A DNA stretch of 64,000 nt, from assembly GCA_944380285.1 (NCBI GenBank), contig CALWGZ010000002.1, forward strand, positions 1 through 64,000, written 5' to 3'. Shown in pieces: positions 8,516 through 18,350 of this stretch. The position numbers and the translations under genes are program-made. Under the pieces are notes generated by a model. That model ran no database searches. It worked only from the letters and a program-made list of their open reading frames with translations, and was not told the DNA's origin. This DNA comes from an uncultured Christensenellaceae bacterium. Lineage in GTDB: Bacteria > Bacillota > Clostridia > Christensenellales > UBA3700. Each line of letters begins with the position of its first letter. Within the stretch, counting starts at the first letter, position 1.

Positions 8516-8543
8516 TATAAAGAGCGCGCCCGAAGGCGCGCCC
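8516..8543 (-). terminator. Terminator after DAHP synthase
   Basis: GC-rich hairpin (GCGCGCC, short loop, GGGCGCGC; 8524-8541) followed on the minus strand by TCTTTATA, a weak U tract. Confidence 0.6.
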
Positions 8544-8560
8544 TTACAAAATCTCTTTGT

Positions 8561-9589
8561 TCAAAGTTTGTCCGCGACGTCGAGAAGCAGCCTTTCCGTC
8601 TTTTCCCATCCGAGACACGGGTCGGTGACCGACTTGCCGTACTCGCATCCGGTGACCGGCTGGGCGCCGTCCTCGATGTAGCTCTCGATGAGAAAGCCTC
8701 GGACATAGCGGCGTATGCGGTCGTTGTGACGGATGTTGTCGACGACCTCTTTGACGATGCGTATCTGTTCGATGTAATTCTTGCCGCTGTTGCTGTGGTT
8801 GGTGTCGACGATCACCGCGGGATTTTTCAGCCCCTGCTTTTCGTACATATCGATGAACCGCATCAGATCCTCGTAGTGATAGTTGGGGATGTTGTTGCCG
8901 TACACGTCCACGCTGCCGCGCAATATCGCGTGCGCGTAGGGGTTGCCATCGGTGCGCACCTGACAGGTGCGGTACTTGAACTCGTTGGCTATCTGCGCCG
9001 CATAGATCGAGTTGAGCGTGACGGGAAAGCTGCCGTTCATCGGATTCTTTATCCCGCAGGGGATGTCCACGCCGCTCGCGACAAGCCTGTGCTGCTGGTC
9101 TTCGGACGAACGCGCGCCGACCGCGACATAGGTCAAGAGGTCGTCGAGGTAGACGTGATTCTCGGGATAGAGCATCTCGTCGGCGGCGGAAAGCCCGCTC
9201 TCGGCGATCGCCCTCAAATGCATCTTGCGAAGCGCGATTATGCCCGCTTGAATGTCCGTCTCGTCCTTGTGCGGATCGGGGTTGTGCAATATCCCCTTGT
9301 AGCCCTCACCCTTTGTGCGCGGCTTGTTGGTGTATATGCGCGGGATGACAAAGATCTTTTCCTTGATCTTTTCGGCAAGCCCGGCAAGGCGGTACACATA
9401 GTCGCAGACCGCCGGCTCGTTGTCCGCCGAACACGGTCCGACAATGACCATCAGCCTCTTGTCGTCGCCGCGCAAGATCGCCTTCGCCTCTTCGTCGCGG
9501 CGCGCCTTGATCGCGGCGATCTGCGGCGTGACGGGCTCAAGCTGCTTGATCTCTTCGGACGACATGATCTGTTTGACCTTGACGAACAT
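8561..9589 (-). CDS. aroF: 3-deoxy-7-phosphoheptulonate (DAHP) synthase, type I
   Basis: 342 residues. It condenses phosphoenolpyruvate with erythrose-4-phosphate, the first step of aromatic amino acid synthesis. It matches the AroF/G/H type I-alpha class: VIVGPCSADNEPAVCDY, RIYTNKPRTKGEGYKG, the metal-binding Cys in GPCS, His in DTNHSNSGKN and Glu/Asp in GFLIESY and SVTDPCLGW. The start has a GGAGG site and lies one base after the copA stop, so it is in the copA operon, an odd pairing. Which aromatic amino acid inhibits it cannot be read from sequence. Confidence 0.95.
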   Translation of the reverse strand: MFVKVKQIMSSEEIKQLEPVTPQIAAIKARRDEEAKAILRGDDKRLMVIVGPCSADNEPAVCDYVYRLAGLAEKIKEKIFVIPRIYTNKPRTKGEGYKGILHNPDPHKDETDIQAGIIALRKMHLRAIAESGLSAADEMLYPENHVYLDDLLTYVAVGARSSEDQQHRLVASGVDIPCGIKNPMNGSFPVTLNSIYAAQIANEFKYRTCQVRTDGNPYAHAILRGSVDVYGNNIPNYHYEDLMRFIDMYEKQGLKNPAVIVDTNHSNSGKNYIEQIRIVKEVVDNIRHNDRIRRYVRGFLIESYIEDGAQPVTGCEYGKSVTDPCLGWEKTERLLLDVADKL

Positions 9590-9590
9590 A

Positions 9591-9797
9591 TCACGCCTCC
9601 GCTTCGTAACCTGCGTCCTCGATCGCCTTGACTATGTCGGCGACAGCGACCTCTCCGCTCAATGTGACGACGGCAGAGGCGGCGTCCTTGTCCGCCTTGC
9701 AATCCGCGACGCCGGGCAAAGCCTTGACGGCGTCCGCGACGTGCTTTTCGCAATGGGCGCACATCATGCCCTTGACCTTGATCGTAACTGTTTTCAT
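9591..9797 (-). CDS. copZ: Putative internally initiated CopZ-like copper chaperone (in frame with copA)
   Basis: 68 residues identical to the C-terminal domain of CopA: a complete ferredoxin-like heavy-metal fold with [10 protein letters not shown]. The internal ATG (9795-9797) is preceded by an excellent GGAGGAGGAAGAG sequence (9798-9810). That run also encodes the acidic linker EEEE in the long protein, so it might exist for protein reasons. If used, one message yields both the pump and a free chaperone. Seen: the frame and the site. Inferred: that ribosomes start here. Confidence 0.55.
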   Translation of the reverse strand: MKTVTIKVKGMMCAHCEKHVADAVKALPGVADCKADKDAASAVVTLSGEVAVADIVKAIEDAGYEAEA

Positions 9798-12098
9798 CTC
9801 TTCCTCCTCCGCGACCGGGCAGGCGTTGCAGGCGCATGCGGCGCGGTTTTCCGTATCTTTGATTATAATCGATTCGCGCGCGTTTTTCAACCGTTTGGGC
9901 TTGAACAAACTCAATCTCAGCGCATTGAGCACGACGCTGACCGACGACAGGCTCATCGCGAGCGCCGCGATCATCGGGTCGAGCAGCGGACCGCCCAGCG
10001 CGTAGACGACGCCGGCGGCGAACGGTATGCCCAAGATGTTGTAGATGAACGCCCAAAACAGGTTCTCCTTGATGTTGCGCACGGTCGCCCTGCCGAGCTC
10101 GATCGCATACGCCGCGCCGCAGACGTCGCCGCCGACAAGCACTACGTCCGCGCTCTCGACCGCGATGTCGCTGCCCTCGCCTATCGCTATGCCCACGTCC
10201 GCACTCGTCAACGCCGGCGCGTCGTTGATGCCGTCGCCGACCATCGCGACCTTTGCGCCGCCCTTTATCAATTCGGTCACCTTGTCCGCCTTGTCGCCCG
10301 GCAGCACCTCGGCGATCGTCTCGTCTATCCCCGCCTCGCGCGCGATCGCACGCGCCGTCGCGGCGTTGTCGCCGGTCAGCATGATCGTCTTGACGTGCCC
10401 GGCGTGCAAGTCCTCGATCAATTCCTTTGCGCCTCTCTTCAAACCGTCGGCGAGCGAAACGACGCCGATCGCCCTGCCGTCGTATGCGGCGGCGACCACG
10501 CTCGCCCCGTCCGCGTAGGCGCGCTCCAAAGCCGCCTTTATCGGCGCGACGTCCACGCCCTCTCTCTCCAAAAACGCCTGCTTGCCGCAAATCAACGTCT
10601 TGCCGTCTACGACAGCCTTCATACCGTGTCCGCCGACATTCTCCGCGCTGTCCGCGACGCGCACTTCCGCGCCGCTGGCGTCTGCATATTCGGTCACCGC
10701 CCTGGCAAGCGGATGAGCGCTCAAACGCTCGGCTGACGCACACAGGCTCAAAAATTCGCTCTCGTCGCCGACGGCGAAGACCTCTTTGATCTTGGGTATG
10801 CCTTCGGTCACCGTGCCCGTCTTGTCGAGCACGACGGTGTCGATGTGAGCGCACCGCTCCAACGCCTCCGCGCTCTTGAACAATATGCCGATCTTCGCGC
10901 CTGCGCCGCTGCCGGTGATGATCGCCGTCGGGGTCGCAAGCCCGAGCGCGCACGGGCACGCGATCGTCAATACGGAAACGAACACCTTGATGACGAACGC
11001 GCTGTCCTCGCCGACCGCCGCCCACACTATCGCCGCGAGCACCGCGACCGCCATGACAGACGGAACAAAGACCTTGCTGACCTTGTCTGCGAGTTTGGCG
11101 ATGGGCGCCTTGCTGTTCTGCGCGCTCTCGACCAGCTTGATGATCTTGCTGAGCATCGTGTCCGCCCCGACCGACGTCGCGCGGAATTTGAGCGTGCCGT
11201 CTCCGTTGACGGTACCGCCGATCACGCGGTCGCCGACCGTCTTGTCGACGGGCAGGCTCTCGCCTGTCAGCATACTTTCTTGCACCGCGCTCTCGCCCTC
11301 TATGACCTCGCCGTCACAGCAAAAGCTCTCGCCCGCCCTGACCAGCACGATGTCGCCTGCGACGACCTCCTGCGCGTCCACCTTGACGAACTCGCCGTCC
11401 CGTAGCACCGTCGCCTCTTTTGGCGCGAGCATGGTCAATTTGGAGATCGCCTCGCCCGTCTTGGCGAGCGCGCGATGTTCGAGATATTTCCCGAGCGAAA
11501 TGAGCGCGAGTATCACCGCCGCCGACTCGAAATAGAGGTTGTGCACCGCATGTGCGTCGCCGCCGCACACGAGCACAAAGCCGTATATGCTGTACGCAAA
11601 CGCCGCGGTCGTGCTGAGCGCGACGAGCGAATCCATGTTGGGGTCGAGACGGAACAGATTGCGATATCCGCGGAAATAGATTTGATAGCTGACCGCCATC
11701 ACGGGCACGCACAGGCAGATCTGCACGACCGCGAACACGATCGGACCCCTGTCCGGCGAGATCGCGTCCGGATAGGGCACGCCGATCATAGGCAGCATCG
11801 CCCAAAGCAACAATGCGAGCCCCAAGACGATGCGGACGATCGCGAACACAAGGTCGCGGTCGACCTTGACCGCCGCCCTCTTTTCTTCGGCAAACTCGGC
11901 GGCATATCCCGCCTTTTGGACGGCTTGCGCAAGTGCGGCGACATCCACCTTGGACTCGTCGTACTCGACGACCGCCTTGCCGCTGGCGAAGTTGACGTCC
12001 GCCCTGCTCACCCCGTCGAGTTTGAGCAACGCGCGCTGACAGCTCGCGCTGCACACGACGCAGCTCATGCCCTTGATGTTGAAAATTATGCTCTTCAT
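9591..12098 (-). CDS. copA: Copper-exporting P1B-type ATPase with N- and C-terminal heavy-metal domains
   Basis: 835 residues. Domains in order: heavy-metal domain (residues 1-65, [11 protein letters not shown]), six to eight membrane helices, actuator TGES, the CPC copper motif ([12 protein letters not shown]), phosphorylation [19 protein letters not shown], and the final helix with [16 protein letters not shown] Cys-rich linker (CACNACP) follows, then a second heavy-metal domain (768-835, [10 protein letters not shown]) that looks like the chaperone CopZ fused to the C-terminus. It exports Cu(I) from the cytoplasm. It has its own strong promoter; aroF follows by one base. The C-terminal domain probably also has its own start (see separate entry). 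Confidence 0.97.
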   Translation of the reverse strand: MKSIIFNIKGMSCVVCSASCQRALLKLDGVSRADVNFASGKAVVEYDESKVDVAALAQAVQKAGYAAEFAEEKRAAVKVDRDLVFAIVRIVLGLALLLWAMLPMIGVPYPDAISPDRGPIVFAVVQICLCVPVMAVSYQIYFRGYRNLFRLDPNMDSLVALSTTAAFAYSIYGFVLVCGGDAHAVHNLYFESAAVILALISLGKYLEHRALAKTGEAISKLTMLAPKEATVLRDGEFVKVDAQEVVAGDIVLVRAGESFCCDGEVIEGESAVQESMLTGESLPVDKTVGDRVIGGTVNGDGTLKFRATSVGADTMLSKIIKLVESAQNSKAPIAKLADKVSKVFVPSVMAVAVLAAIVWAAVGEDSAFVIKVFVSVLTIACPCALGLATPTAIITGSGAGAKIGILFKSAEALERCAHIDTVVLDKTGTVTEGIPKIKEVFAVGDESEFLSLCASAERLSAHPLARAVTEYADASGAEVRVADSAENVGGHGMKAVVDGKTLICGKQAFLEREGVDVAPIKAALERAYADGASVVAAAYDGRAIGVVSLADGLKRGAKELIEDLHAGHVKTIMLTGDNAATARAIAREAGIDETIAEVLPGDKADKVTELIKGGAKVAMVGDGINDAPALTSADVGIAIGEGSDIAVESADVVLVGGDVCGAAYAIELGRATVRNIKENLFWAFIYNILGIPFAAGVVYALGGPLLDPMIAALAMSLSSVSVVLNALRLSLFKPKRLKNARESIIIKDTENRAACACNACPVAEEEEMKTVTIKVKGMMCAHCEKHVADAVKALPGVADCKADKDAASAVVTLSGEVAVADIVKAIEDAGYEAEA

Positions 12099-12135
12099 AT
12101 AATCCCTATCAAAATAGTAGACTTTGTTTGCTTAT

Positions 12136-12164
12136 ATGATATCACTCGGCTGCGTCTTTGTCAA
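12136..12164 (-). promoter_or_regulatory. Promoter of copA
   Basis: TTGACA (12159-12164), 17 nt, TATCAT (12136-12141) on the minus strand. A short dyad (CTATCAAAATAG, 12105-12116) lies between it and the ATG and might bind a copper repressor, but it does not match a CopY or CsoR box clearly. Confidence 0.75.
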
Positions 12165-12277
12165 GGATTTGCCCCGGGCGACGACTACATACACTCCTCT
12201 TTCGCGCATTTCCATCGCCGCTTTGACGCGAGGCGTCGCGGCGGCGTTCGGTCGCCTCTCTTCCTCCCGCCGGGCAC

Positions 12278-12305
12278 GAAAAAACCGCCGTGTCGCCACG
12301 GCGGT
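12278..12305 (-). terminator. Terminator of the uronate/glycoside operon
   Basis: ACCGCCGTG hairpin (12284-12305) followed on the minus strand by six T. It lies 14 bp after the last gene (12319) of the long operon that begins near 27430. Confidence 0.9.
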
Positions 12306-12318
12306 CTTTCGGAAAACG

Positions 12319-13569
12319 TCAATCTATGTTCGGCACCGCGAACTCCTCGCCCTCTTCGGGATAGACAAAGTCTATGACGAGATGGGTGTTGTCGAACACG
12401 TCCGCTTTGAGCTCGAACGTGGCGTCGATCGCGTTCTTTTCGGTGTAGTAAGGCATGATGCGCTCGGTGTAGAAGTCGATCTGCTCAAGCCTCTTGTGCT
12501 TGTTGTTGTAGTCGTAGGTATAGCGAGCGGTGTCCATCGCGCCGATCTTGTTCCAATCGTAGATGATGTCCTCGCCGAAGCCTTCCCAATAGTCGCCCTT
12601 TTCCGCGATGCGGAGCGAATCGTCAAAGTAGGCATTCAGCTCGCTCTGCCAGATCCAAAGCTCCTCGTCGAGCGCGGACAGATACTCCTGCACCGCCGCC
12701 GGATCTGAGGTGGTCGGCACCGTGGGAGCGTCGAACTCGGGCGTCGTCTCGGGCAAGCCGTACACCGTCCTGTACTGCGCCTGCATGACGTGGGTGTAGA
12801 TCTTGTTGCCGTCGGAGAAGCCGACCAGATCGTCCGAGCTGAACTCGGCGTCGTGCACGCCGTATTGCTCAAGCAGCTCGATGCCGTCGGCGATGAGACC
12901 GACCGAAGCCGTCTCGCTGTTGACGCTCATGACAGTCGCGCCGTCCTTGGTGCGCACCTCGGTCACGGTCACGCCATCGATGGTCGCCTTGATCGTGTCG
13001 TATCTGTACTTGTTCGCGTCGCTCTCGGCCGCGCTCGTCTCGAGTTCGGCGAGCTTTTCGGAGTCTTCGAGCGCCGCGCGGAAGTCTTCATAGAAGTTCT
13101 CCCATACGGGCGCGTACACCGTCATCTCGATGTAGAAGTCGCCGCTGTTGTTCTGGTAGTATTTGACGGTCGCGTATTGGTCGTACCAACCGTTGGACTC
13201 CATGCCGAGCGCGTCGATCGCCTCCTGCTCCTCGCTCTTGTTGCCGAACAGATCTTCGATGAAGTTGTTGTCGGGAGCGTAGGAGTCGTACAGCTTGTTG
13301 TACGCCTTCTCGAACTGATCCCAGCCCTTGCTCTCGGTCGTGCCGCGATCCATCGCCGCGTTGAAGTGACGTTCGATCGAGAACTCGGCGGAGAATTGCG
13401 CCTCTTTGAGGTTGGCGAGGATGTCGACGTACTTGGTGTTAAATTCCTCAACGCCGTCTTTGATCTCGGTGAAGAACTCCTCTTCGCTCTGCGAGCAGCC
13501 TGCGAACATCGTCGCCAAAATGCACACGGTCATGACCGTCGCTATGATGATGAGAATTTTCTTTTTCAT
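12319..13569 (-). CDS. Lipoprotein of unknown function (last gene of uronate operon)
   Basis: 416 residues. N-terminal lipoprotein signal peptide with lipobox MFAGC (Cys25), then an acidic, Tyr/Asp/Glu-rich mature region with no cysteine and no membrane segment. I do not recognise the fold. It starts 3 nt after the GPH transporter gene with a GGAGGAC site and ends just before the operon terminator, so it is co-expressed with the transporter and glycosidase. A surface sugar-binding role is a reasonable guess but nothing in the sequence proves it; it lacks typical ABC solute-binding features. A small, unrelated-looking lipoprotein lies at 32067-33101. Confidence 0.8.
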   Translation of the reverse strand: MKKKILIIIATVMTVCILATMFAGCSQSEEEFFTEIKDGVEEFNTKYVDILANLKEAQFSAEFSIERHFNAAMDRGTTESKGWDQFEKAYNKLYDSYAPDNNFIEDLFGNKSEEQEAIDALGMESNGWYDQYATVKYYQNNSGDFYIEMTVYAPVWENFYEDFRAALEDSEKLAELETSAAESDANKYRYDTIKATIDGVTVTEVRTKDGATVMSVNSETASVGLIADGIELLEQYGVHDAEFSSDDLVGFSDGNKIYTHVMQAQYRTVYGLPETTPEFDAPTVPTTSDPAAVQEYLSALDEELWIWQSELNAYFDDSLRIAEKGDYWEGFGEDIIYDWNKIGAMDTARYTYDYNNKHKRLEQIDFYTERIMPYYTEKNAIDATFELKADVFDNTHLVIDFVYPEEGEEFAVPNID

Positions 13570-13572
13570 GGC

Positions 13573-15186
13573 TCAGTCCTCCGCTCCGTCGATATGCACG
13601 GTGTCCATAGCCACCGCCTCTTTTGTCTCGGTGACGATGTCGCCGTCGATGACGACCTTGCCGTCCTCCGCGACAGCCTCGCCTTCCGCCGGCGCTTCGC
13701 CCTGCTCGGCGGCGAGTTTAGCCTCGTATTCCGCCTTGCGCTTGTGCGCGAGACGCACCTCGATCTCCGCCATCTTCTTGCCCGACAGGTTGTAGAACAG
13801 CATCGGGACTATGGAGACGAGGTTGGTGATCGCCGGAATGATCGTGAAGATCATGAAGATGCCCATCTTGGTGAACTCCGTCTGCGCCGGGGTGTGGTCG
13901 TTGAGGAACGACAGCGGCTGCGAGAACAGGAAGAACGCGAGCAGCCACGACAGGAAGTAGTCCTTGAAGCCGGACGAGACCTTGGAACGAAGGCTCATCA
14001 GCGAGAAGGTGATGCCCTCCAATCTCTCGCCCGTCTTGTCTTCCCAATAGTCGAGCGTGTCGGTCGCCATCAGGTGCGGCACGACGTTGAGCACACCGAC
14101 CGGCAGCATCGCGACAAACATCAACGCGGCGATCAAGATGAAGTTGGTGCCGCCCATCAAGTAGATGAAGAAGATGATCGCAAGCGCAGCCGAGTGCCAT
14201 ATCGTCGCGAAGATGAACAGCTTTTTGGAGTCCATCATCCGCTTCAGCCTGGGCGCGAACATCATACCTATCATCGACGCGATCGCACCGGGCAGAGCGA
14301 ACGCGATCTGAAGCGAGCCGTCGTTGTAGATGTATGCGACGACATACATGATCGCGGCGCTTACCAAGTTTCGGAAGAACGTCAGCAAGTTGGACAGGAT
14401 CAGCAACAGGAACGGCTTGTTCTTGAACAGGTATTTGAAGCCTTCGAGCAGGCTCGGGGTCGTCTCGGTGGGTTCGCACCTCTCCTTGACCCTGATGCCG
14501 CCCAGCACCATGAACAGAGGTCCGAGGATGCCGATGATGATCGCGGTGACCATATAGGTGTTGGTGTAGTCGTCGTTGCTGATGAGCAAGCCGATCGAGA
14601 TGAGCACCAGCGCGGACTGCTCGCCGATCGAGCCGAGGATACGGCTGACCGAGATCATCTTGGAGCGCTCGTCCATATTGGGCGACGCGACCGCGGGGAT
14701 GCCGTCGAGCGGAACGCCGACGATCGTACCGGTGACGTCGTACAGTATGTAGGTGATGTACATCCATGCGATCTTGCCGCCGCTCGAGAAGCTCGTGACC
14801 GGCAGGAAGAGCATGATCGTGACTATCGCCCACGGTATAGCACCGAATAAGAGATAGGGTCTCATCTTGCCCCAACGGGTACGCGTCTTGTCGACGATCA
14901 TGCCCATGACGGGGTCGTTGAGTCCGTCGAAGATCTTCGTGATCAGGAACATCAAGCCGACGTCCGTCGGAGAGATGCCCACGCAGACCGTGAAGAAGAA
15001 CAGCAGGTAGCCCTGAACGAGACCGGTGACCGCGCTGCTTGCGAATCTCGCGAGCGCGAACAGCACATAGTCCTTTGTCGTCAGGAACTTTTGGTTGATC
15101 AGCTTGCTGTCGTCGGCAGCGGTGTTGTCACCGCCGTCGGGGACGAGCTGATCCAACTCTTGGGTGTTGTCGATCGTGTTTTCCAA
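13573..15186 (-). CDS. GPH-family (MelB/GusB-like) sugar or glycoside transporter
   Basis: 537 residues with about 12 hydrophobic helices. It matches the glycoside-pentoside-hexuronide:cation symporter family: the first helix region followed by DPVMGMIVDKTRTRWGKMRPYLLFG is the family hallmark, and the middle loop has RSKMISVSRI. N- and C-terminal tails (about 35 and 60 residues) are acidic extensions. The start is TTG at 15186 with GGGAGG 7 nt upstream; a nearby ATG is out of frame. In this operon a glucuronide or hexuronide substrate is the natural inference, as for GusB. Confidence 0.9.
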   Translation of the reverse strand: MENTIDNTQELDQLVPDGGDNTAADDSKLINQKFLTTKDYVLFALARFASSAVTGLVQGYLLFFFTVCVGISPTDVGLMFLITKIFDGLNDPVMGMIVDKTRTRWGKMRPYLLFGAIPWAIVTIMLFLPVTSFSSGGKIAWMYITYILYDVTGTIVGVPLDGIPAVASPNMDERSKMISVSRILGSIGEQSALVLISIGLLISNDDYTNTYMVTAIIIGILGPLFMVLGGIRVKERCEPTETTPSLLEGFKYLFKNKPFLLLILSNLLTFFRNLVSAAIMYVVAYIYNDGSLQIAFALPGAIASMIGMMFAPRLKRMMDSKKLFIFATIWHSAALAIIFFIYLMGGTNFILIAALMFVAMLPVGVLNVVPHLMATDTLDYWEDKTGERLEGITFSLMSLRSKVSSGFKDYFLSWLLAFFLFSQPLSFLNDHTPAQTEFTKMGIFMIFTIIPAITNLVSIVPMLFYNLSGKKMAEIEVRLAHKRKAEYEAKLAAEQGEAPAEGEAVAEDGKVVIDGDIVTETKEAVAMDTVHIDGAED

Positions 15187-15237
15187 TTCATAACCTCCCA
15201 GTTATCACTTTCCGTGAGTTTTTTGTTTTGACTTGCG

Positions 15238-17184
15238 TCACTTTTGCCTCTGTGTGAGCTGCTTGTCGAAGAACTTCCCGTCGGGATAGCTCATCACGAA
15301 AGCGCCCGTGCTGCTCCACGCTTGGAGCAGGCTGCCTTGGCTGTGCAGCGGCGAATAGAACTCGACCGGCGTGTAGTTGCCCTTGTCGAAGTTGTACTCG
15401 AACCAGCGCGTCATCGGATAGACATAGTCCATGCCGTGCATCAATTTCGCGTATGCGTAGACGCCGGACAGATAGGGCCAGTCTCCGCCGTTGTGATAGT
15501 AGTACGGCAGCGACGACTTTTGAACGATGTCGGCGGCGCGCTTGTAGAACGGATATACGCTCAAAGTGCCCCAATCGCCGGCGATCTGCTCTTTGTTCTT
15601 GTCCGATTCGAGATATCTCTCCATGTTGGCGAGCACCGACTTTGCCCTGTCGCCCTCGCACAGACCGAACAGCACCATCGGCACGGTGTCGATGGACAGG
15701 TTGTCCTCGACAAAACCGCCGTCCTTGTAGTTGACGTACCAGCCCTTGCTCTCGTCCCAAAGCAGGTCGTTGATCGCCTTCTTGACCTTGACGTACTTGG
15801 CGTACCAAGCGTCGCCCGAGACGCCGAGCGCGTCGGACAGCTCCGCCATCGCGAACAGCGCGCGTGCATAGAGCGCCTCATCGTAGGTGACGTAGCCTCC
15901 GCGGAAGACGTTGTCGCACCAGTCGCGGCGGTTGTATTCTCCGCCCTTGACCAGCAAGCCCGTTTCGTCCGTCTCCTCGGCGAGCCTGTCCAGCACGAGC
16001 CTCGCCGCGTCGTAGACGGTGCCGCACGCGCACTCCTCTTTGAGCACGGACGTGTCGCCGGTGTGGCGGACGTAGTCGTACAGCATGATCACAAAGAAGG
16101 ACGGCGAATCGTAGTGATTGCCCCAATAGTTGCGGAAGTTGAACTTGACCGCGGACGGGCACTCGCCCTTCTTGCTGATGCCGCCGGCAAGAGTCATGAT
16201 CTCGTTGCGGACGAGCGCGGGACGCACCGGAAGCACGGACAATATCGTCCAATATGCGTCGCGGTAGTATGTCCTTGCCGGGAATTGATAGACGATGCCG
16301 GCGAGGAAGCCCTTGAACTTGCCCAGCTCCTTATAGTTGGACAGCGAGCAGTTGAGCAGCGAACGGTAGTAGGCGTCGGCGAACTCCTTGCCCTTGACCT
16401 CGGCGACTTTGCCGCCGTCGGGACAGGCAAGCTCCTCTATGTATTTGTCCGCCTCGGCGAGCGCGTCGTCAAAACGGTCGAACGCCTCGTCCACGCTGCT
16501 GAACGTATAGTCGTTGCGCGTGCCCGCGCTGACGACGTAGCGGAACTTCTTGACCTCGCCCTCGGCGAGCTTTGCGCCGTGCGCGAATTGGTTGTGGAAG
16601 CCTCTCTCGTGTTCGAGCGCGACCGCGTTGTCGCTGATCGCGAAGTCGATATAGAAATCGCCCAGCACGTCGCCGTGCAGCCTGCTGTGTCCGCCGACGG
16701 ACGTCAACCCGTTGCGCTTGCTCCTGACAAAGCCCGCAAGAAGGGTCGCGATCGTCTTTGCGCTGAGCCTGTTGGCGAGCAGCTGCTCAACGTACGAGCT
16801 GTAATTGATGCCGAAGTTGACGGTGTCCGAGAACTCGATCGCCTGCTTCGCCTCGACCTCGGTCTGTACGAAGATCGCGTTGGTCCCCGCGTCGAGGAAC
16901 TGGGTGATCTTGATGTCGCACTTGGCGTGTTTGATCTCGGTGACCTGCTTTTTTCCGCACATGTATACGGTTTTCGGCTCCGACCAATCGAGGGGGACGC
17001 CGTCGACCGAATAGATGGAATAGTAGTTGCTGAACACCGAGAACTTGTTCATGACCGCATACTTGGAGATCGCTCCCCTGCCGTCGAACTGCGCGGTGAT
17101 GCGGTTGTTGCTGACGTCGTAGTAGGTGATGTCGGCGAGCACGCCGTCGACGACCATCGCTCCGTCTTTGAAAGATCTCTTCAT
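15238..17184 (-). CDS. (alpha/alpha)6-barrel glycosidase, family uncertain
   Basis: 648 residues, no signal peptide, so cytoplasmic. An N-terminal beta-sandwich (about 1-230) is followed by an (alpha/alpha)6 barrel like that of amylo-alpha-1,6-glucosidase, GH63 and related families: RTYYRDAYWTI is the typical Arg-Asp entry motif, followed by GGEYNRRDWCDN and YHNGGDWPYLSG. The family is not pinned down and the catalytic acids are not assigned. Its ATG overlaps the stop of the upstream oxidoreductase (ATGA). In context it should cut an imported oligosaccharide or glycoside that carries a uronic acid. Confidence 0.72.
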   Translation of the reverse strand: MKRSFKDGAMVVDGVLADITYYDVSNNRITAQFDGRGAISKYAVMNKFSVFSNYYSIYSVDGVPLDWSEPKTVYMCGKKQVTEIKHAKCDIKITQFLDAGTNAIFVQTEVEAKQAIEFSDTVNFGINYSSYVEQLLANRLSAKTIATLLAGFVRSKRNGLTSVGGHSRLHGDVLGDFYIDFAISDNAVALEHERGFHNQFAHGAKLAEGEVKKFRYVVSAGTRNDYTFSSVDEAFDRFDDALAEADKYIEELACPDGGKVAEVKGKEFADAYYRSLLNCSLSNYKELGKFKGFLAGIVYQFPARTYYRDAYWTILSVLPVRPALVRNEIMTLAGGISKKGECPSAVKFNFRNYWGNHYDSPSFFVIMLYDYVRHTGDTSVLKEECACGTVYDAARLVLDRLAEETDETGLLVKGGEYNRRDWCDNVFRGGYVTYDEALYARALFAMAELSDALGVSGDAWYAKYVKVKKAINDLLWDESKGWYVNYKDGGFVEDNLSIDTVPMVLFGLCEGDRAKSVLANMERYLESDKNKEQIAGDWGTLSVYPFYKRAADIVQKSSLPYYYHNGGDWPYLSGVYAYAKLMHGMDYVYPMTRWFEYNFDKGNYTPVEFYSPLHSQGSLLQAWSSTGAFVMSYPDGKFFDKQLTQRQK

Positions 17185-18350
17185 GCCTGTTTCACTCCGC
17201 CGTTTTTCTCTTCGTCGACGCGCTTGTTGAGTTCGGCTATGTACGCTTCTTCGTCTATCGGATAGACGACCTGCTTGCCCGTCCAGCCGGACAGGTGGAT
17301 CGCGTTGCTGAACGTCAAGCCGTTGAGCCCGTCGGCGTACGGCGCGATCAGCTTGTCCTCTTTGCCCAGCACGACGAGCGAGAAGTTGCGGATGACGTTG
17401 ATGTGCTGCTGCTCGATCGCACCTTTGATCATGTCGATGAGGTTGAGCTTGTACCTGTATGTCTTGGTCGGGATCTTGCCCATGAACACCTTGTTCTCGG
17501 CAGAGAATTGCGGCTCGGGCACCAAGTTCTCGACAAAGGTCAGCTTCATCGTGACGTCGCTGCCGCCCTCGATGATCATCTTGCCGCCGTCGCCGGTGAT
17601 CTCAAGTCTGTTGGTGCCGGGAGCGTCGTGCGTGGACGTGATGAACACGCCCTCCGCGCCGCCCTCGAACTCGCAGACAGCGGTCACGTCGTTCTCGACG
17701 TTGATCTTGCGTCCGACCGTCTTGGTCACGCTCCAAACCTTGGTGATCGGCTTGCCGGCAAGCCAGGTGAACAGGTCGAGCTGGTGGGGATCCTGATTGA
17801 TCAGCACGCCGCCGCCTTCGCCCGCCCAAGTGCCGCGCCAGCCGCCTTGGTCGTAGTATGCCTGAGGTCTGTACCAATTGGTGATGATCCAGACGATGCG
17901 TTTGAGGTTGCCCAGCCTGCCCGAATCGATGATCTCCTTCGCCTTGACGTACACCTTGTTGGTGCGTTGGTTGTAGAGGATGCCGAATTTGAGCTCGGGC
18001 TTTGTCTTGCCGTGCTCCGCCGCCTCGCGGACCGCCTTGGTGAACACACCTGCCGGCTTGTCGCAAAGCACATGCTTGCCCGCGTCGAGCGCCTCGATCG
18101 CGATGCCGGGGTGCGCATAGTGCGGAGTGTCGATGATGACCGCGTCGATCGCGTCGCTCGCGAGCATCTCCTTGTAGTCCTCAAAGACCTTGACGCCGGC
18201 GAGGTTGTCTGTTGCCCACTGTCTGCGGTCCTCTTTGACGTCGCAGACCGCGGCGAGCACGCCGTTCTTGTCCATGCCCTTGAAGAGCCTCTTGGCATAG
18301 TTGCTTCCCTGCTTGCCTATGCCGATGATGCCGTACCTTACTTTGTCCAT
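17181..18350 (-). CDS. Gfo/Idh/MocA-family NAD(P)-dependent oxidoreductase (1)
   Basis: 389 residues. N-terminal Rossmann fold with GIIGIGKQGSNYAKRL; the usual EKP motif appears as CDKPAG (catalytic Lys kept); the substrate-binding helix is GEGGGVLINQDPHQLDLF with the family His. The start at 18350 lies in TAATG with the upstream stop and has AAGGAG before it; a longer frame is rejected. It is close in pattern to oxidoreductase (2) at 19320 (WYR..YYD..GWR.TW.GEGGG.LINQ), so they look like paralogues. It probably oxidises a hydroxyl of a sugar or glycoside. Substrate unknown. Confidence 0.88.
   Translation of the reverse strand: MDKVRYGIIGIGKQGSNYAKRLFKGMDKNGVLAAVCDVKEDRRQWATDNLAGVKVFEDYKEMLASDAIDAVIIDTPHYAHPGIAIEALDAGKHVLCDKPAGVFTKAVREAAEHGKTKPELKFGILYNQRTNKVYVKAKEIIDSGRLGNLKRIVWIITNWYRPQAYYDQGGWRGTWAGEGGGVLINQDPHQLDLFTWLAGKPITKVWSVTKTVGRKINVENDVTAVCEFEGGAEGVFITSTHDAPGTNRLEITGDGGKMIIEGGSDVTMKLTFVENLVPEPQFSAENKVFMGKIPTKTYRYKLNLIDMIKGAIEQQHINVIRNFSLVVLGKEDKLIAPYADGLNGLTFSNAIHLSGWTGKQVVYPIDEEAYIAELNKRVDEEKNGGVKQA

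Noticed and set aside
12140..12240. 27-codon minus-strand ORF ending in the copA promoter
   Set aside because: It spans the -35 and -10 boxes and has no clear ribosome site; chance is likely.
12790..14850. 686-codon open frame on the plus strand over the lipoprotein and transporter genes
   Set aside because: It is the antisense shadow of two real genes; the product is an Arg/Asp/His-rich string with no motif and no ribosome site. Similar long shadows at 7826-9631, 23393-25714, 29586-31907 and 54129-56279 were rejected for the same reason.
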